Numbered from the stretch's first letter, positions 26,054-36,107 are shown. The stretch is 64,000 nucleotides of DNA from Jeotgalibaca ciconiae (GCF_003955755.1 NZ_CP034465.1:1978001-2042000); one strand, 5' to 3'. Made by a program: numbers and translations. The notes: generated from the letters alone by a model not told the origin.

Positions 26054-26084
26054 AAGAAAAGCAGCAAAACTTACTGCTTTTCAA
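26054..26084 (-). terminator. Terminator of the PRD regulator gene
   Basis: GAAAAGCAG (26056-26064) pairs with CTGCTTTTC (26074-26082); on the minus strand the T-rich side follows the stem. The stem includes the stop codon of the PRD gene. Confidence 0.7.
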
Positions 26085-27606
26085 ATGCGAGCATATGATC
26101 ATTTTTGTGTTCATAATAAGGTGTCAAACTGTCTCTGAGCCGAGCAATATCATATTTTGATAAGAGCGGATTGATTTCAATGATCGGAATATCCGTATGA
26201 ATTTCTAAATTAATGGTAGAAAGAATCAAATCAATATGCTGTAACTGATCCATATCGATAGTCGGATAATTTTGACTGTCTTTTATAAATAGTTCATTCG
26301 AAAATTGTGACTGGAGTTTTCTTAATAATAAATGGTTGGCTCCGCTCCCTTCGTGGCAGATTAGTAAAGTCGTCAGTGGCTGCTTCATTTTATCTAAGGC
26401 CACGGCGAGATGGAGTGTTAGTAGACCCATTTCTTCTTCACTTATTTTGCAATGGAACTTATTCTCGATCAAATACATAGATTCTTTTACAATGGAAAAA
26501 GTGTGTTGATACTTTAATTTTATTTCGTCAATGAGTTGGTTTTCGATCACGATTCCATGACGATATCGGGTGATAGCAGAACAGAAATGAGTGTATAGGG
26601 AGTTTGTTAGTTCTGCATCTTTGGATAAATGATAAGGCAACATTTTCTCCCATTCATTTATAAGAGAAATTGTAATTTCTTGAGCATCCACTCGATCATC
26701 AGTACGAATCTCGTTGGTATTCTTCAATGATAAGAAAAATACTTGTAGATAGCGAATTTCCATTTCAGAGTATTGGATAGGATAGAAACTTTCAATTGCT
26801 TTACAAATTTCATGGACTTCTTCGTAATAAGGTTGAAATTTTAACTCTTGCAAGAACGATTCAGATAAATGAATCAAATGGTTTTCTTTAATTCGCACGA
26901 AGGAAACAAAAAGGTGATGCAGAACTTGTACGAGCGAATCAAATAATAAGGTATGCAAATACTTGCTGTTTATGTTTTCAAGTACTTTTAAAAATTCGAC
27001 AAATTCATCGTCATTTACGTCCAGGCCTAGAAAAGGGAAGGATCCGTCGCATGGGTAATTTGTATTTTTCACCATCTCATAAAAGACGTGATATCCGTTA
27101 TCAATCTTCATTAATTCGATTAAACAATTGCGAAAATTCTTTTCGCTGCCAGAAATGGTAATCCCATTATTGTTTTTTCGTAATAGTTCAATTTTATATG
27201 ATTCAAAGATAGCAGTGAGGGAGTGGATGTCTTTATGAACAGTGGCGCGGCTGACAAACAAATCATCGGCTAATTCATGAACGCGGCATGTTGATTCTAG
27301 TAAGAGTTTCATTCCGATATAAATCATTCGCGCTTTGGGTGAATAATCAATATTCTCTTTACTTTTTCTCGAAATGAATTGGTAGACGCTTAACTTGATT
27401 TCGTTACTGCCTTCAATATTCACTCCCACACCTGTTTTTTTGATAAGTTCTAGACCGTGTTCAGTGAGCCAAGCTTCAACCATTTTCAAATCATTTGCAA
27501 TTGTCTTATAGGAAACATTAAGCTCATTTGATAATTCAGCAATCGTGACGTAGGTATTCTGTTTCAATAAAATTCTTATGATATGAAGTAATCGTTTGTT
27601 AATCAT
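26071..27606 (-). CDS. PRD-containing transcriptional activator (Mga/LicR/MtlR type)
   Basis: A 511-residue PTS-controlled regulator. N-terminal HTH at residues 1-60 (TIAELSNELNVSYKTIANDL), a second Mga-type HTH near 95-120 (ELADDLFVSRATVHKDI), two PRD domains (about 175-390) and a C-terminal EIIB-like domain with Cys in LLICHEGSGANHL near residue 412. There is no C-terminal EIIA domain. The start follows GGAGGAG on the minus strand. Such proteins are phosphorylated by HPr and EIIs and activate PTS operons. Two promoters flanking this gene, at 22508 and 29076, carry the same operator, so it likely controls both operons. Confidence 0.88.
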   Translation of the reverse strand: MINKRLLHIIRILLKQNTYVTIAELSNELNVSYKTIANDLKMVEAWLTEHGLELIKKTGVGVNIEGSNEIKLSVYQFISRKSKENIDYSPKARMIYIGMKLLLESTCRVHELADDLFVSRATVHKDIHSLTAIFESYKIELLRKNNNGITISGSEKNFRNCLIELMKIDNGYHVFYEMVKNTNYPCDGSFPFLGLDVNDDEFVEFLKVLENINSKYLHTLLFDSLVQVLHHLFVSFVRIKENHLIHLSESFLQELKFQPYYEEVHEICKAIESFYPIQYSEMEIRYLQVFFLSLKNTNEIRTDDRVDAQEITISLINEWEKMLPYHLSKDAELTNSLYTHFCSAITRYRHGIVIENQLIDEIKLKYQHTFSIVKESMYLIENKFHCKISEEEMGLLTLHLAVALDKMKQPLTTLLICHEGSGANHLLLRKLQSQFSNELFIKDSQNYPTIDMDQLQHIDLILSTINLEIHTDIPIIEINPLLSKYDIARLRDSLTPYYEHKNDHMLAFEKQ

Positions 27607-27637
27607 CTCGCTCCTCCTTCGCGATTTATTATAAACA

Positions 27638-27651
27638 TGTAAGCGTTGTAT
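27638..27651 (+). promoter_or_regulatory. cre-like site before the dipeptidase gene
   Basis: TGTAAGCGTTGTAT agrees with the CcpA site consensus at 12 of 14 positions. It lies just after a -10-like TATAAA (27630-27635) in the short gap to the divergent PRD regulator gene, so it could repress one or both genes. Confidence 0.45.
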
Positions 27652-27676
27652 GTCAAAAAAGGAAAGAGGAATTGCT

Positions 27677-29062
27677 TTGGAAGAAATAAAGAATAGAATT
27701 AAACATTACAAAGAAGAAATGATTGAGGATCTAGAGAAGCTGGTTTCTATCCCATCTATCAGAAACTCTTCCTCAAGTTCGAGAGACGCACCATTTGGTC
27801 AAGATATTCGAGAGGCTTTTGACGAATTCATAAAAATCGGTGAACGTTCTGGCTTAAAAGTACAAGAGTTTGATGGCTATGCATGCCACATAGAATATGG
27901 TGAACAGCGGGAATACGTTGGTGCTTTGGGACATTTGGATGTTGTGTCAGCAGGCGATCATGCATTATGGGACAGCGATCCATTCACTTTAACACAACGA
28001 AACGGTCTGCTGTTTGGTCGGGGTGTGAATGATGATAAAGGTCCCTTGTTAGCTGCTTTTTATGCACTGAAAATTATAAAAGATATGGAAATCCCTTTAG
28101 GATACAGCATTCGAATCATTGCAGGGGGAGCGGAAGAGACAACGTGGGAATGTATGGACCATTATTTTAAACACAATGAACAACCAATAATGGGATTTTC
28201 TCCTGATGGAAACTTTCCGATTGTGAATGGTGAAAAAGGGATTTTGCAGTTTCATGTCAATTTTTCGAATCAAAAAACGAAGAAGCATCATGTAATTTCA
28301 AAAGTTCATTGTACAGAAGAACGTAATTTTGTTTGTGATTTTGTCGAAATTCAAATGGATCATGTAGAAGAAGCAGTACTAAGGCCTTATTTATTGTCGG
28401 CAGATGAAGTGCAAATAAAAAATAATTCTGCACGAATAATCTATAGGGGAGAGCGATCCTTATCGAGGAATCCTCAAAGAGGGAAGAACGCGCTGTGGAA
28501 GTTAGCAAAAGATTTACAAGATTTTCCATTTTCACAAGTTGGGATGAATCAGTTACTTCATTATATAGATAAGTATTTTATAAACGATTTTTATGGAATA
28601 AAATTAGGAATCCACTTTGAAGATGAGGAAATGGGAAGCACTTCTATTTGCCCGATGTCGATTACCTTGGATGAAAGTCATTTTAACTTAAATGTTGATT
28701 ATCGTTATCCAAAAGGAGTGGATAAGAACCAAGTCATCTCTCATTTAAAAAAACAAGCATCACAATACCAAGGAGAAGTCATACCTTTTAATGAAAAAAA
28801 TCTCTTATTTGTTCAAGAAGACTCACCGCTGATCGTCGCATTAAAGAAAGCTTACCAGAGTGTAATAGGGGAAGAAGCTGAAGTACTAACAAAAGGAGGC
28901 GCATCATACGCGCGAACGCTGAAAAATGGCGTGGCATTCGGAGCGACTTTTGAAGGAGAAAATCCTAAACCTCATATGCCAAACGAACAAATGCCAGTGG
29001 AATCATTACTGAAAGCCTGTGAAATCTATGTACATGCCTTTATAGAGCTGGCTGGAAATTGA
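27677..29062 (+). CDS. M20 metallopeptidase (PepV/Sapep-type dipeptidase)
   Basis: A 461-residue M20 enzyme. A TTG start at 27677 is preferred because AGAGG lies eight bases upstream; an in-frame ATG at 27650 has no site and overlaps the cre-like box. Metal ligands and catalytic residues are visible: GHLDVVSAGDHALWDSDPF, GRGVNDDKGPL, GGAEETTWECMDHYF and the final His in PKPHMPNEQMP. PepV-type enzymes cut dipeptides, including beta-Ala or D-residue dipeptides. It is placed between the PRD regulator and the PTS operon but has its own promoter; a link to sugar use is unclear. Confidence 0.88.
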   Translation: MEEIKNRIKHYKEEMIEDLEKLVSIPSIRNSSSSSRDAPFGQDIREAFDEFIKIGERSGLKVQEFDGYACHIEYGEQREYVGALGHLDVVSAGDHALWDSDPFTLTQRNGLLFGRGVNDDKGPLLAAFYALKIIKDMEIPLGYSIRIIAGGAEETTWECMDHYFKHNEQPIMGFSPDGNFPIVNGEKGILQFHVNFSNQKTKKHHVISKVHCTEERNFVCDFVEIQMDHVEEAVLRPYLLSADEVQIKNNSARIIYRGERSLSRNPQRGKNALWKLAKDLQDFPFSQVGMNQLLHYIDKYFINDFYGIKLGIHFEDEEMGSTSICPMSITLDESHFNLNVDYRYPKGVDKNQVISHLKKQASQYQGEVIPFNEKNLLFVQEDSPLIVALKKAYQSVIGEEAEVLTKGGASYARTLKNGVAFGATFEGENPKPHMPNEQMPVESLLKACEIYVHAFIELAGN

Positions 29063-29075
29063 TCACTGTTACAAA

Positions 29076-29144
29076 TTGCCAAATCAATGTGGCAAAATAG
29101 ATACTGATTGCGACGTGGATATAAAAAATAGATGCTTTTATAAT
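29076..29144 (+). promoter_or_regulatory. PRD-regulator operator and promoter of the PTS operon
   Basis: TTGCCA-N8-TGGCAA at 29076-29095 matches the site at 22508-22527 in 18 of 20 bases. TATAAT at 29139-29144 is at the same distance as in the other promoter (start-to-start offset 6568 for both operator and -10). The -35 position (TGGATA) is poor, consistent with dependence on an activator. Confidence 0.75.
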
Positions 29145-29189
29145 AAAGAAAAGAAATGACTATTTTACAAAAAGGAAAGGTATAAATAG

Positions 29190-30800
29190 GTGATGAATAT
29201 GAAAAAAATTCAAGCACAACTACAGACATTTGCTGGTTCTATGATGGTACCGATTATCTTACTCGTTCTCGTTGGTTTTTTTGTCGGAATTGGCAGCGCT
29301 TTTACGAATTATATTTTACCCGATGGATCATTGCTGCATAATTTATTCAGTATGGTGACCAATCTTGGCTTTTTATTCATGAATAATCTTCAATTATGGT
29401 TTGCAGTTGGTATTGCTTTTACGCTAGCGAAAAAAGAAAAAGGTTGGGCAGCGTTTGCCGGTTTGATCATGTTCTTCTGTTATATGAGAGGGATTGAAGG
29501 CTGGGCTGCCATGCAAGGATTCACACCAGAAACAGTAGCAGTAGAATCATTGCTTGCTAATGGATACACTGAACAACAAGCATTGAACTTCAATGCATTG
29601 TGGGGAACAAACATAGGAATGTTTGGGTATAACATGGGAATTTTCTCAGGAATTGTCTCAGGGATTTCAACCGCATTTATTCATAATCGTTTTGTTGATA
29701 CGGAATTTCGAGATATATTTGGATTTTTCTCTGGAACAAAATTTGTAGTCATTATGGTAACTCTATTCTCTATCGTACTTTCCATTGCTACTTATTATGT
29801 ATGGCCGCCAATTGGAACGATGCTTCAAAATTTAACGACCTTCATTACATCAAGCGGTTTATTCGGAACATTTGTATTCGGAACGGTTGATAAGGCGTTG
29901 CTTCCATTTGGGATTCACCACTTGATTGCCTTTCCGATTGAATATTCTTCGGTAGGCGGCACAATGACAATTGATGGTGTCGTTTATGAAGGAGTCAGAA
30001 ATATTATCAATGGCCAGGCAGCAAGTGCAACTGCTACAGAATACATCACTCGAAACTTTACAAACGGTCGTTTATTGTTCCAACTAGCAGGGATTCCAGG
30101 TGCAGCTTTTGCTATGTGGAAAGTTGCTAAGCCAGAAAACAAGAAAAAACTAGCATCCATCTTTATTCCGGCAGTGTTTACTTTAGCTATGGTAGGAATT
30201 TCAGAACCGTTCGAATATACTTTCTTGTTCGTAGCGCCATTATTGTACTGGCTTGTATATGCACCGCTTTGTGGACTATGTTATGTTCTTGCGGAAGTAT
30301 TCCAAATTTCGATTAATGGAACTGCATTATTCTTTATGATACCAAATATATTCCAACCACAAAAAGTGCATGCCATTCATGCATTATGGTTGTTGCCGCT
30401 GATATTCTTTGTATTCTACTTCGCATTTAAATTTACCATTGAAAAATTTGATCTGAAGACACCTGGTAGAGGCGAGTCCACAATCAAACTATTCAGTAAA
30501 AAAGAGTACCGTGAAAGAGATAGAGCCACTGAAGTTGCCATTGAAGGTAGCAATTACACATTGGAAGAAAAAGTGATTCAAGGTCTTGGTGGTGCAGAAA
30601 ATATTGAAAGTGTAACGAATTGTGCGACAAGGTTGCGTGTAACAGTAGTGGACGATGCTTTGACTGTTAGCGATCAAGAGTTCCAGGAAGAAATGGAAGC
30701 AATGGGTGTTGTGCGAGGAAGTAATTCGATTCAACTAATTTACGGTGTGAGAGTACAGTCAATTACAACGAGAGTGAAAGACCTATTAGGAATTGACTAG
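29190..30800 (+). CDS. PTS EIICB permease (glucose/maltose superfamily)
   Basis: A protein of about 536 residues with an N-terminal EIIC domain (about ten membrane segments, [19 protein letters not shown] and [15 protein letters not shown] sugar-site segments) and a C-terminal EIIB domain whose phosphorylated Cys is Cys478 in [10 protein letters not shown]. No EIIA domain, so a separate EIIA-Glc-type protein is needed. Start codons GTG 29190, ATG 29193 and ATG 29199 are all possible after AAAGGAAAGG. Membership suggests a hexose, GlcNAc or alpha-glucoside-like substrate, but the partner genes TalC and transketolase indicate that the product enters non-oxidative pentose phosphate reactions. 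Confidence 0.88.
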   Translation: MMNMKKIQAQLQTFAGSMMVPIILLVLVGFFVGIGSAFTNYILPDGSLLHNLFSMVTNLGFLFMNNLQLWFAVGIAFTLAKKEKGWAAFAGLIMFFCYMRGIEGWAAMQGFTPETVAVESLLANGYTEQQALNFNALWGTNIGMFGYNMGIFSGIVSGISTAFIHNRFVDTEFRDIFGFFSGTKFVVIMVTLFSIVLSIATYYVWPPIGTMLQNLTTFITSSGLFGTFVFGTVDKALLPFGIHHLIAFPIEYSSVGGTMTIDGVVYEGVRNIINGQAASATATEYITRNFTNGRLLFQLAGIPGAAFAMWKVAKPENKKKLASIFIPAVFTLAMVGISEPFEYTFLFVAPLLYWLVYAPLCGLCYVLAEVFQISINGTALFFMIPNIFQPQKVHAIHALWLLPLIFFVFYFAFKFTIEKFDLKTPGRGESTIKLFSKKEYRERDRATEVAIEGSNYTLEEKVIQGLGGAENIESVTNCATRLRVTVVDDALTVSDQEFQEEMEAMGVVRGSNSIQLIYGVRVQSITTRVKDLLGID

Positions 30801-30811
30801 GGGGAGAACAA

Positions 30812-31465
30812 ATGGAGATTTTTTTAGATACAGCCAATGTTGATGAAATAAAGAAAATTAGTGAACTGGGGTTGGTTGATGGAATCACTACGAATCCAAC
30901 GATCATCGCTAAAGAAGGAAAAGATTTCGAAACGGTTATTAAAGAGATTTGCAATCTCGTAGAAGGTCCCGTTAGTGCCGAAGTAATTCGTTTGGACTCA
31001 GAGGGGATGATCGAAGAAGCGAAGGAAATCTCCCAATGGGCCGATAATATTGTCGTAAAAATACCCATGACAGAAGAGGGACTAAAAGCAGTCCATCAAT
31101 TAAAACAATTAGGAATAAAAACGAATGTGACATTAGTTTTTACTGTTGCACAAGGGTTACTTGCAGCAAAAGCAGGAGCAACTTACATTAGCCCATTCTT
31201 AGGAAGACTAGACGATATTGGGACGGAGAGTCTTTTATTAATTGAAAATTTACGGAAAGTACTGGCTAATTATGGAATGGATACCAAAATTATTGCAGCA
31301 AGTATTCGCAATACAAAGCATGTAGAAGAAGTGGCGATCGCAGGCGCAGACATCGCTACGATTCCAAGTGGCTTATTTTCCAAGTTATGGTCCCATCCAC
31401 TTACTGATTCAGGAATTGAAGGCTTTCTGAGTGATTGGGAAGCTTTCCAAAACAGTGAAAAATAA
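30812..31465 (+). CDS. Fructose-6-phosphate aldolase/transaldolase (TalC type)
   Basis: A 217-residue short transaldolase-family enzyme: [10 protein letters not shown] at the start, [14 protein letters not shown], Schiff-base Lys83 in [40 protein letters not shown]. These are canonical features of TalC and FSA. GGGGAG precedes the ATG, 11 bases after the PTS gene; transketolase follows 12 bases later. It is more canonical than the paralogue at 22629. Whether it works as transaldolase or as aldolase cannot be told from sequence. Confidence 0.9.
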   Translation: MEIFLDTANVDEIKKISELGLVDGITTNPTIIAKEGKDFETVIKEICNLVEGPVSAEVIRLDSEGMIEEAKEISQWADNIVVKIPMTEEGLKAVHQLKQLGIKTNVTLVFTVAQGLLAAKAGATYISPFLGRLDDIGTESLLLIENLRKVLANYGMDTKIIAASIRNTKHVEEVAIAGADIATIPSGLFSKLWSHPLTDSGIEGFLSDWEAFQNSEK

Positions 31466-31477
31466 AGGAGGATACAT

Positions 31478-33499
31478 ATGTTTGATCATATAGATAAGTT
31501 GGCTGTAAATACCATTCGAACATTGAGTATGGATGCAGTAGAAAAAGCAAATTCAGGACACCCGGGCTTGCCAATGGGGGCAGCTCCCATGGCTTATACA
31601 CTATGGACAAAGTTTCTAAAGGTAAATCCTGCTAACAGCAAATGGACCAACAGAGATCGTTTTGTTTTATCAGCAGGACATGGCTCTGCAATGCTTTATA
31701 GTTTATTGCACCTTTCTGGTTTCCAAGTATCAATGGAAGACTTAAAGAACTTCCGTCAATATGGAAGCAATACCCCAGGACATCCGGAGGCTTATGAAAC
31801 AGATGGAGTAGAAGCTACTACTGGACCCTTGGGGCAAGGGATTGCAAATGCCGTTGGAATGGCGATGTCGGAAGCTCATTTAGCTGCTAGCTATAACAAA
31901 GAGGATTTTCCTGTAGTAGATCACCACACTTATTTTTTATGTGGTGATGGAGACTTGATGGAGGGCGTTTCTCATGAGGCTGCCAGTCTTGCAGGACATT
32001 TGAAGCTTGGAAAATTAATCGGATTATATGATTCAAATGATATTTCATTAGATGGGCCAACTTCTAAAGCCTTTACGGAAAATGTAGGAGAAAGATTCGA
32101 GGCATACGGATGGCAGCATATTCTTGTGAAGGATGGCAATGATTTGACTGCTATTGCAGAAGCAATTGAAAAAGCAAAACAAGAAAAGGAGAGACCGACC
32201 CTCATTGAAGTAAAAACAGTAATCGGTTATGGTGCGCCGAACGCAGGTACTCATCAAGTCCATGGCGCGCCATTAGGAAAAGAGAAAATACTTTTTGCAA
32301 AATCAGCATATAACTGGGATTACATCGACTTCCATGTTCCCAAAGAAGTTGAAGAACGTTTTTATAAAACGATGCAAGAAAAAGGAGAAGCCGATGAAGA
32401 AGAATGGCGTCAACTTTTCAATAGATATTATAAAGCCTACCCGGAGCTAGCAGAGCAGTATGAAGAAGCGTATGCCGGTGTTTTGAAGGACAACTGGAAC
32501 AAGAATTTACCGGCCTATGAAGAAGCTGATGCAGACAAAGCAACAAGGGTGAGCAGTAGTGAAGTTATACAAGAACTTGGAAAGGCTGTACCATCATTTT
32601 GGGGAGGCTCTGCAGATCTATCTTCTTCAAACAATACGATGAATCAATCTGCCTTAGATTTCAGTCCAGAAAATTATGCTGGACGTAATATTTGGTATGG
32701 CGTACGTGAATTTGCAATGGGGGCCATCATGAATGGAATCCTTCTTCATGGAGGAACAAAAACCTATGCAGGAACATTCTTTGTATTTAGTGATTATCTT
32801 CGCCCAGCCATTCGCTTAGCCGCACTGTCTAAACTGAATGCCATTTATGTGATGACCCATGACTCGGTAGCAGTAGGCGAGGACGGGCCAACCCATGAAC
32901 CGGTGGAACATTTATCCAGTTACCGTAGTATGCCGAATTTGAATCTCATTCGTCCAGCTGATGGAAACGAAGTAGTAGCAGCATGGGAAGTTGCGCTCGA
33001 ATCAGAAAGTACACCTACTTTATTGGTTCTGACTCGCCAAGGAGTTCCCGTTTTAGCAGGAACAAAAGAGTCCGCTCGAGAAGGTGTGAGGAGAGGAGCG
33101 TACGTCATCTCCCCTCAAGCAGGAAAACAGGCAGACGGTATTTTGATTGCAACTGGTTCGGAAGTGAGTCTGGCAATAGAAGTGCAGAAACGATTAAAAG
33201 AAAAAGAAATTGATCTTTCCGTAGTCTCTATGCCAAGTACCTATCTATTTGAAAAACAAGAAGAAGCTTATAAAGAAGCTGTTCTTCCTTCTAATGTTCG
33301 AAATCGTATGTCCATTGAAATGGGAGCGACTTTTGGATGGGAGAGATATGTTGGACTAGAAGGTCTTGCATATGGAATTGATCGATATGGTGCCAGTGGA
33401 GAAGGAAAAACAGTAATGACAGAATTTGGATTTACTGTTGAGAAGATTGCAGCTGCTTATGCGGCAAAATTCGCTGCGACGAGCAGAGCGTTTGTTTAA
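31478..33499 (+). CDS. tkt: Transketolase
   Basis: A full-length 673-residue thiamine-diphosphate enzyme of the pentose phosphate pathway. Motifs in order: [53 protein letters not shown] with DSNDISLDG (ThDP and metal site), then [18 protein letters not shown] in the pyrimidine domain. AAAGGAGG lies before the ATG. It is the last gene of the PTS-TalC-Tkt operon, followed by a terminator. It is also the natural sink for the D-xylulose 5-phosphate made by the ascorbate genes encoded next. Confidence 0.95.
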   Translation: MFDHIDKLAVNTIRTLSMDAVEKANSGHPGLPMGAAPMAYTLWTKFLKVNPANSKWTNRDRFVLSAGHGSAMLYSLLHLSGFQVSMEDLKNFRQYGSNTPGHPEAYETDGVEATTGPLGQGIANAVGMAMSEAHLAASYNKEDFPVVDHHTYFLCGDGDLMEGVSHEAASLAGHLKLGKLIGLYDSNDISLDGPTSKAFTENVGERFEAYGWQHILVKDGNDLTAIAEAIEKAKQEKERPTLIEVKTVIGYGAPNAGTHQVHGAPLGKEKILFAKSAYNWDYIDFHVPKEVEERFYKTMQEKGEADEEEWRQLFNRYYKAYPELAEQYEEAYAGVLKDNWNKNLPAYEEADADKATRVSSSEVIQELGKAVPSFWGGSADLSSSNNTMNQSALDFSPENYAGRNIWYGVREFAMGAIMNGILLHGGTKTYAGTFFVFSDYLRPAIRLAALSKLNAIYVMTHDSVAVGEDGPTHEPVEHLSSYRSMPNLNLIRPADGNEVVAAWEVALESESTPTLLVLTRQGVPVLAGTKESAREGVRRGAYVISPQAGKQADGILIATGSEVSLAIEVQKRLKEKEIDLSVVSMPSTYLFEKQEEAYKEAVLPSNVRNRMSIEMGATFGWERYVGLEGLAYGIDRYGASGEGKTVMTEFGFTVEKIAAAYAAKFAATSRAFV

Positions 33500-33520
33500 A
33501 GAGGATTTTTCTGTGAAACG

Positions 33521-33552
33521 AAAAAAGCTTTCTATTATGAAAGCTTTTTTTT
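33521..33552 (+). terminator. Terminator of the PTS-TalC-Tkt operon
   Basis: AAAAAAGCTTTC pairs with GAAAGCTTTTTT around a six-base loop, with T8 after the stem. Confidence 0.92.
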
Positions 33553-33553
33553 C

Positions 33554-33764
33554 GTAGACTAGGGGATTATAAGTTCAGCCATCAATGTCTAGCTCCCAAG
33601 TCCTGACCTAGTGAAAAAAAGATAAATTTGCCCCATTGCGCGCTTCGCTGCTCGCTAACGCATATCATTCGACTAACCCGCTGAAGCGTGAAGTCTCCTG
33701 ACAATTCAGGGTCAAATTTCCTATTTTTTCATAGGTCAAGGCGGACTTGTCCGCTTTTCTTATA
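33554..33764. repeat. R2 structured repeat, long form, copy C
   Basis: Near-identical to copy B at 9136-9345, including the 50-base apical insert. It directly follows the tkt terminator and directly precedes copy D in the same orientation. Confidence 0.9.
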
Positions 33765-33921
33765 GACTAGGGGATTATAAGTTCAGCCATCAATGTCTAG
33801 CTCCCAAGTCCTGACCTAGTGAAAAAAAGATAAATTTGGCCCATTGCGCGCTTCGCTGCTCATTCAGGGTCAAATTTCCTATTTTTTCATAGGCCAAGGC
33901 GGACTTGTCCGCTTTTCTTAT
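33762..33921. repeat. R2 structured repeat, short form, copy D
   Basis: A tandem copy of R2 without the 50-base insert, joined to copy C through the shared TATAGACTAGGGG border. It has TTTGGCCC where other copies have TTTGCCCC. The tandem long-short pair shows how the forms can be exchanged by recombination. A 64-codon open frame over this end is not a gene. Confidence 0.9.
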
Positions 33922-34050
33922 AGCGAAGGTTGGAAAACGCAGAACCCAAAGAATTCCTTTGTACTATCTCAAATGACTAAAAAGATATTCCTTAAAAGTT
34001 TTTCTCCACGAAAAAGTTATTGTTCTTTTTGTGATTGATTTATGAAATGA

Positions 34051-34120
34051 CGTTTTACATCCTTGTTAAACAGATGTAAAACGCTTAAAACATTCAAATA
34101 TTAACTTATATGAATGTTTT
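34051..34120 (+). promoter_or_regulatory. Two inverted repeats upstream of the ascorbate-type operon
   Basis: CGTTTTACATC (34051-34061) faces GATGTAAAACG (34073-34083), and AAAACATTCA (34087-34096) faces TGAATGTTTT (34111-34120). Both are perfect and stand next to each other, about 145-210 bases before the first gene. They are likely operators; the DeoR regulator at the end of the cluster is the natural candidate to bind one of them. No other gene is seen in 33922-34263. Confidence 0.6.
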
Positions 34121-34204
34121 GTGTTTCCTATTGTAGAACAAGTTCATATAAAGTACAATTTATTGCATAGAGGATTGGAAATATTCAAGCAGCTTTTCGA
34201 ATAA

Positions 34205-34218
34205 TGTAATCGTTTTAT
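34205..34218 (+). promoter_or_regulatory. cre-like site before the second ABC importer
   Basis: TGTAATCGTTTTAT agrees with the CcpA site consensus at 12 of 14 positions and lies 46 bases before the start codon, suggesting catabolite repression of the cluster. Confidence 0.45.
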
Positions 34219-34263
34219 AAAAGTGCTTGAAATAATGAGTGTGAGAGGAAAGGATGAATTTTT

Positions 34264-35196
34264 ATGAGTAATTCGGTTAACGCTCAAGTGAAAGCGAAAT
34301 CAAAACCGAGGAAAAAAACAGACAATGAATGGATGACAGGTTTGTTATTCGTGCTCCCGGGATTGTTAGGATTTATCATTTTTGTTTTAATTCCGTTTAT
34401 CATGTCATTTTTCTTAAGTTTTACAAATTGGAATTTCTTGCAAGGAGTCGGCGCAATAGAATTTAACGGTATTACAAACTACATAAAGTTGTTTAATGAC
34501 GAGTGGTTTATTAACTCATTTTGGAACAACATTATCTTTACCGTAGTGTCCGTGCCTACTTTGTTAGCAATTGGATTGATCATGGCAGTAATAATCGACC
34601 GTTATATTAAATTCGGCGGGCTTATCAAAGTGCTGGTGTTTATACCTTATATTGCAAGCGTGGTAGCTGTAGCAACCGTATGGATGATGCTCTTTGAGCC
34701 ATCGCAAGGACCAATCAATCAGTTCTTATTAAGCATTGGAATTGAAAATGTACCTGGTTGGTTGACGAGCTTTGAGTGGTCATTACCATCCATCATGATT
34801 GTATACATTTGGCAGCAACTGGGTTACTTCATTATTGTCTTTACTTCGGGATTAAAAAGCATACCGGAAGAAGTTTATGAAGCGGCGGATATGGATGGTG
34901 CGGGACCAATAAGAAAATTCTTTACCGTAACGGTTCCAATGATCTCGCCTACAACATTCTTTTTAGGAACAATGGGAATTATCGGAACTTTTAAAGTATT
35001 TGATCAAGTCAGTGTTATGACACAAGGTGGCCCAGGAAGTTCGAGTTCGGTAATGGCTTACTACATTTATCGTGCCGCGTTCCAGAATTTTGAAACAGGC
35101 TATTCAAATACATTGGCTTGGGCATTGTTCGGGGTGATCTTCCTTATCACGATCGTTGGTCAGAGAGCTCAGAAAAAATATGCAAGTTTAGATTAA
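34264..35196 (+). CDS. CUT1 ABC transporter permease (first subunit)
   Basis: A 310-residue permease with a basic 20-residue cytoplasmic start (KAKSKPRKKTDNEW), six membrane segments and the EAA loop YEAADMDGAGPIRKFF near residue 207. AGGAAAGG lies about ten bases before the ATG. It is the first gene of the presumed ascorbate-type operon, in front of a second permease and a binding protein. CUT1 importers carry di- and oligosaccharides or glycosides, which matters for the substrate of this cluster. Confidence 0.9.
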   Translation: MSNSVNAQVKAKSKPRKKTDNEWMTGLLFVLPGLLGFIIFVLIPFIMSFFLSFTNWNFLQGVGAIEFNGITNYIKLFNDEWFINSFWNNIIFTVVSVPTLLAIGLIMAVIIDRYIKFGGLIKVLVFIPYIASVVAVATVWMMLFEPSQGPINQFLLSIGIENVPGWLTSFEWSLPSIMIVYIWQQLGYFIIVFTSGLKSIPEEVYEAADMDGAGPIRKFFTVTVPMISPTTFFLGTMGIIGTFKVFDQVSVMTQGGPGSSSSVMAYYIYRAAFQNFETGYSNTLAWALFGVIFLITIVGQRAQKKYASLD

Positions 35197-35217
35197 TAGG
35201 GAGGAGTGAAAGTCACA

Positions 35218-36078
35218 ATGGCAGCAATTACAGCGAAACAATCACCGAAACGAAAAATAAAGATCTCGACCATCTTGTTAACCATTCTGTTCGTCATAAT
35301 TGGTTTATCGATGTTGATTCCATTGATCTGGATGATCAGTGCTTCGATGAAGCCAGAAGCAGATGTTTTCAACTTTCCGATTGAGTGGATCCCACGAAGA
35401 TGGAGTGCCGTTGAAAACTATCGAACAGTATGGGGCGGAGAATATAACTTTGGGAAATATTATTGGAACTCAATCAAAGTAGCGGTAGGAGCAACCTTCC
35501 TACAAGTATTCTTTTCGGCATTAGGGGCTTATGGATTCAGTAAAGTAAGCTGGAAAGGAAGAGATACACTGTTTACCTTATATCTGGCGACGATGATGAT
35601 ACCAGAGCAAGTAACGATTGTATCACGTTTCTTGATAACAAGAGGGATTGGTCTATACAATACACATTTGGGATTAATCCTTATGCTTTCCTTTAGTGTG
35701 TATGGTGTATTCCTATTAAGACAAACCATGATGGCAATTCCTGAATCGTTATCCGAATCTGCCCGCATGGACGGAGCAAATCATTGGCAAATATTCAGTC
35801 GCATCATTTTACCGATTACTCAGCCAACCATCGCAACATTGGCAATTTTGAAATTTACTTGGACTTGGAATGATTACCAACATCCTTTGGTATTTATAAC
35901 AAATCCTAAATTATACACGGTGCAGCAAGGGATGCAGATGTTTGCATCACAGTCGGGCGTTTACTATTCATTGACCATGGCAGCAGCTGTTTCTTCGATA
36001 TTACCGCTGTTATTAATTTTTATCATTGGTCAAAAGTATATTATTGGTGGCATTAGCGCAGGGGCAGTAAAAGGATAA
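35218..36078 (+). CDS. CUT1 ABC transporter permease (second subunit)
   Basis: A 286-residue permease, six membrane segments, EAA-type loop SESARMDGANHWQIF near residue 190. The ATG at 35218 is preferred over GTG 35206, which overlaps the GGAGG site. It pairs with the preceding permease. No ATPase gene follows. Confidence 0.9.
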   Translation: MAAITAKQSPKRKIKISTILLTILFVIIGLSMLIPLIWMISASMKPEADVFNFPIEWIPRRWSAVENYRTVWGGEYNFGKYYWNSIKVAVGATFLQVFFSALGAYGFSKVSWKGRDTLFTLYLATMMIPEQVTIVSRFLITRGIGLYNTHLGLILMLSFSVYGVFLLRQTMMAIPESLSESARMDGANHWQIFSRIILPITQPTIATLAILKFTWTWNDYQHPLVFITNPKLYTVQQGMQMFASQSGVYYSLTMAAAVSSILPLLLIFIIGQKYIIGGISAGAVKG

Positions 36079-36107
36079 AAAATAAAAAAGCATTTTAGGA
36101 GGAAAGT

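Noticed and set aside
33844-34038. 64-codon open frame over R2 copy D
   Set aside because: Starts inside the repeat without a ribosome site and has no recognisable protein pattern.
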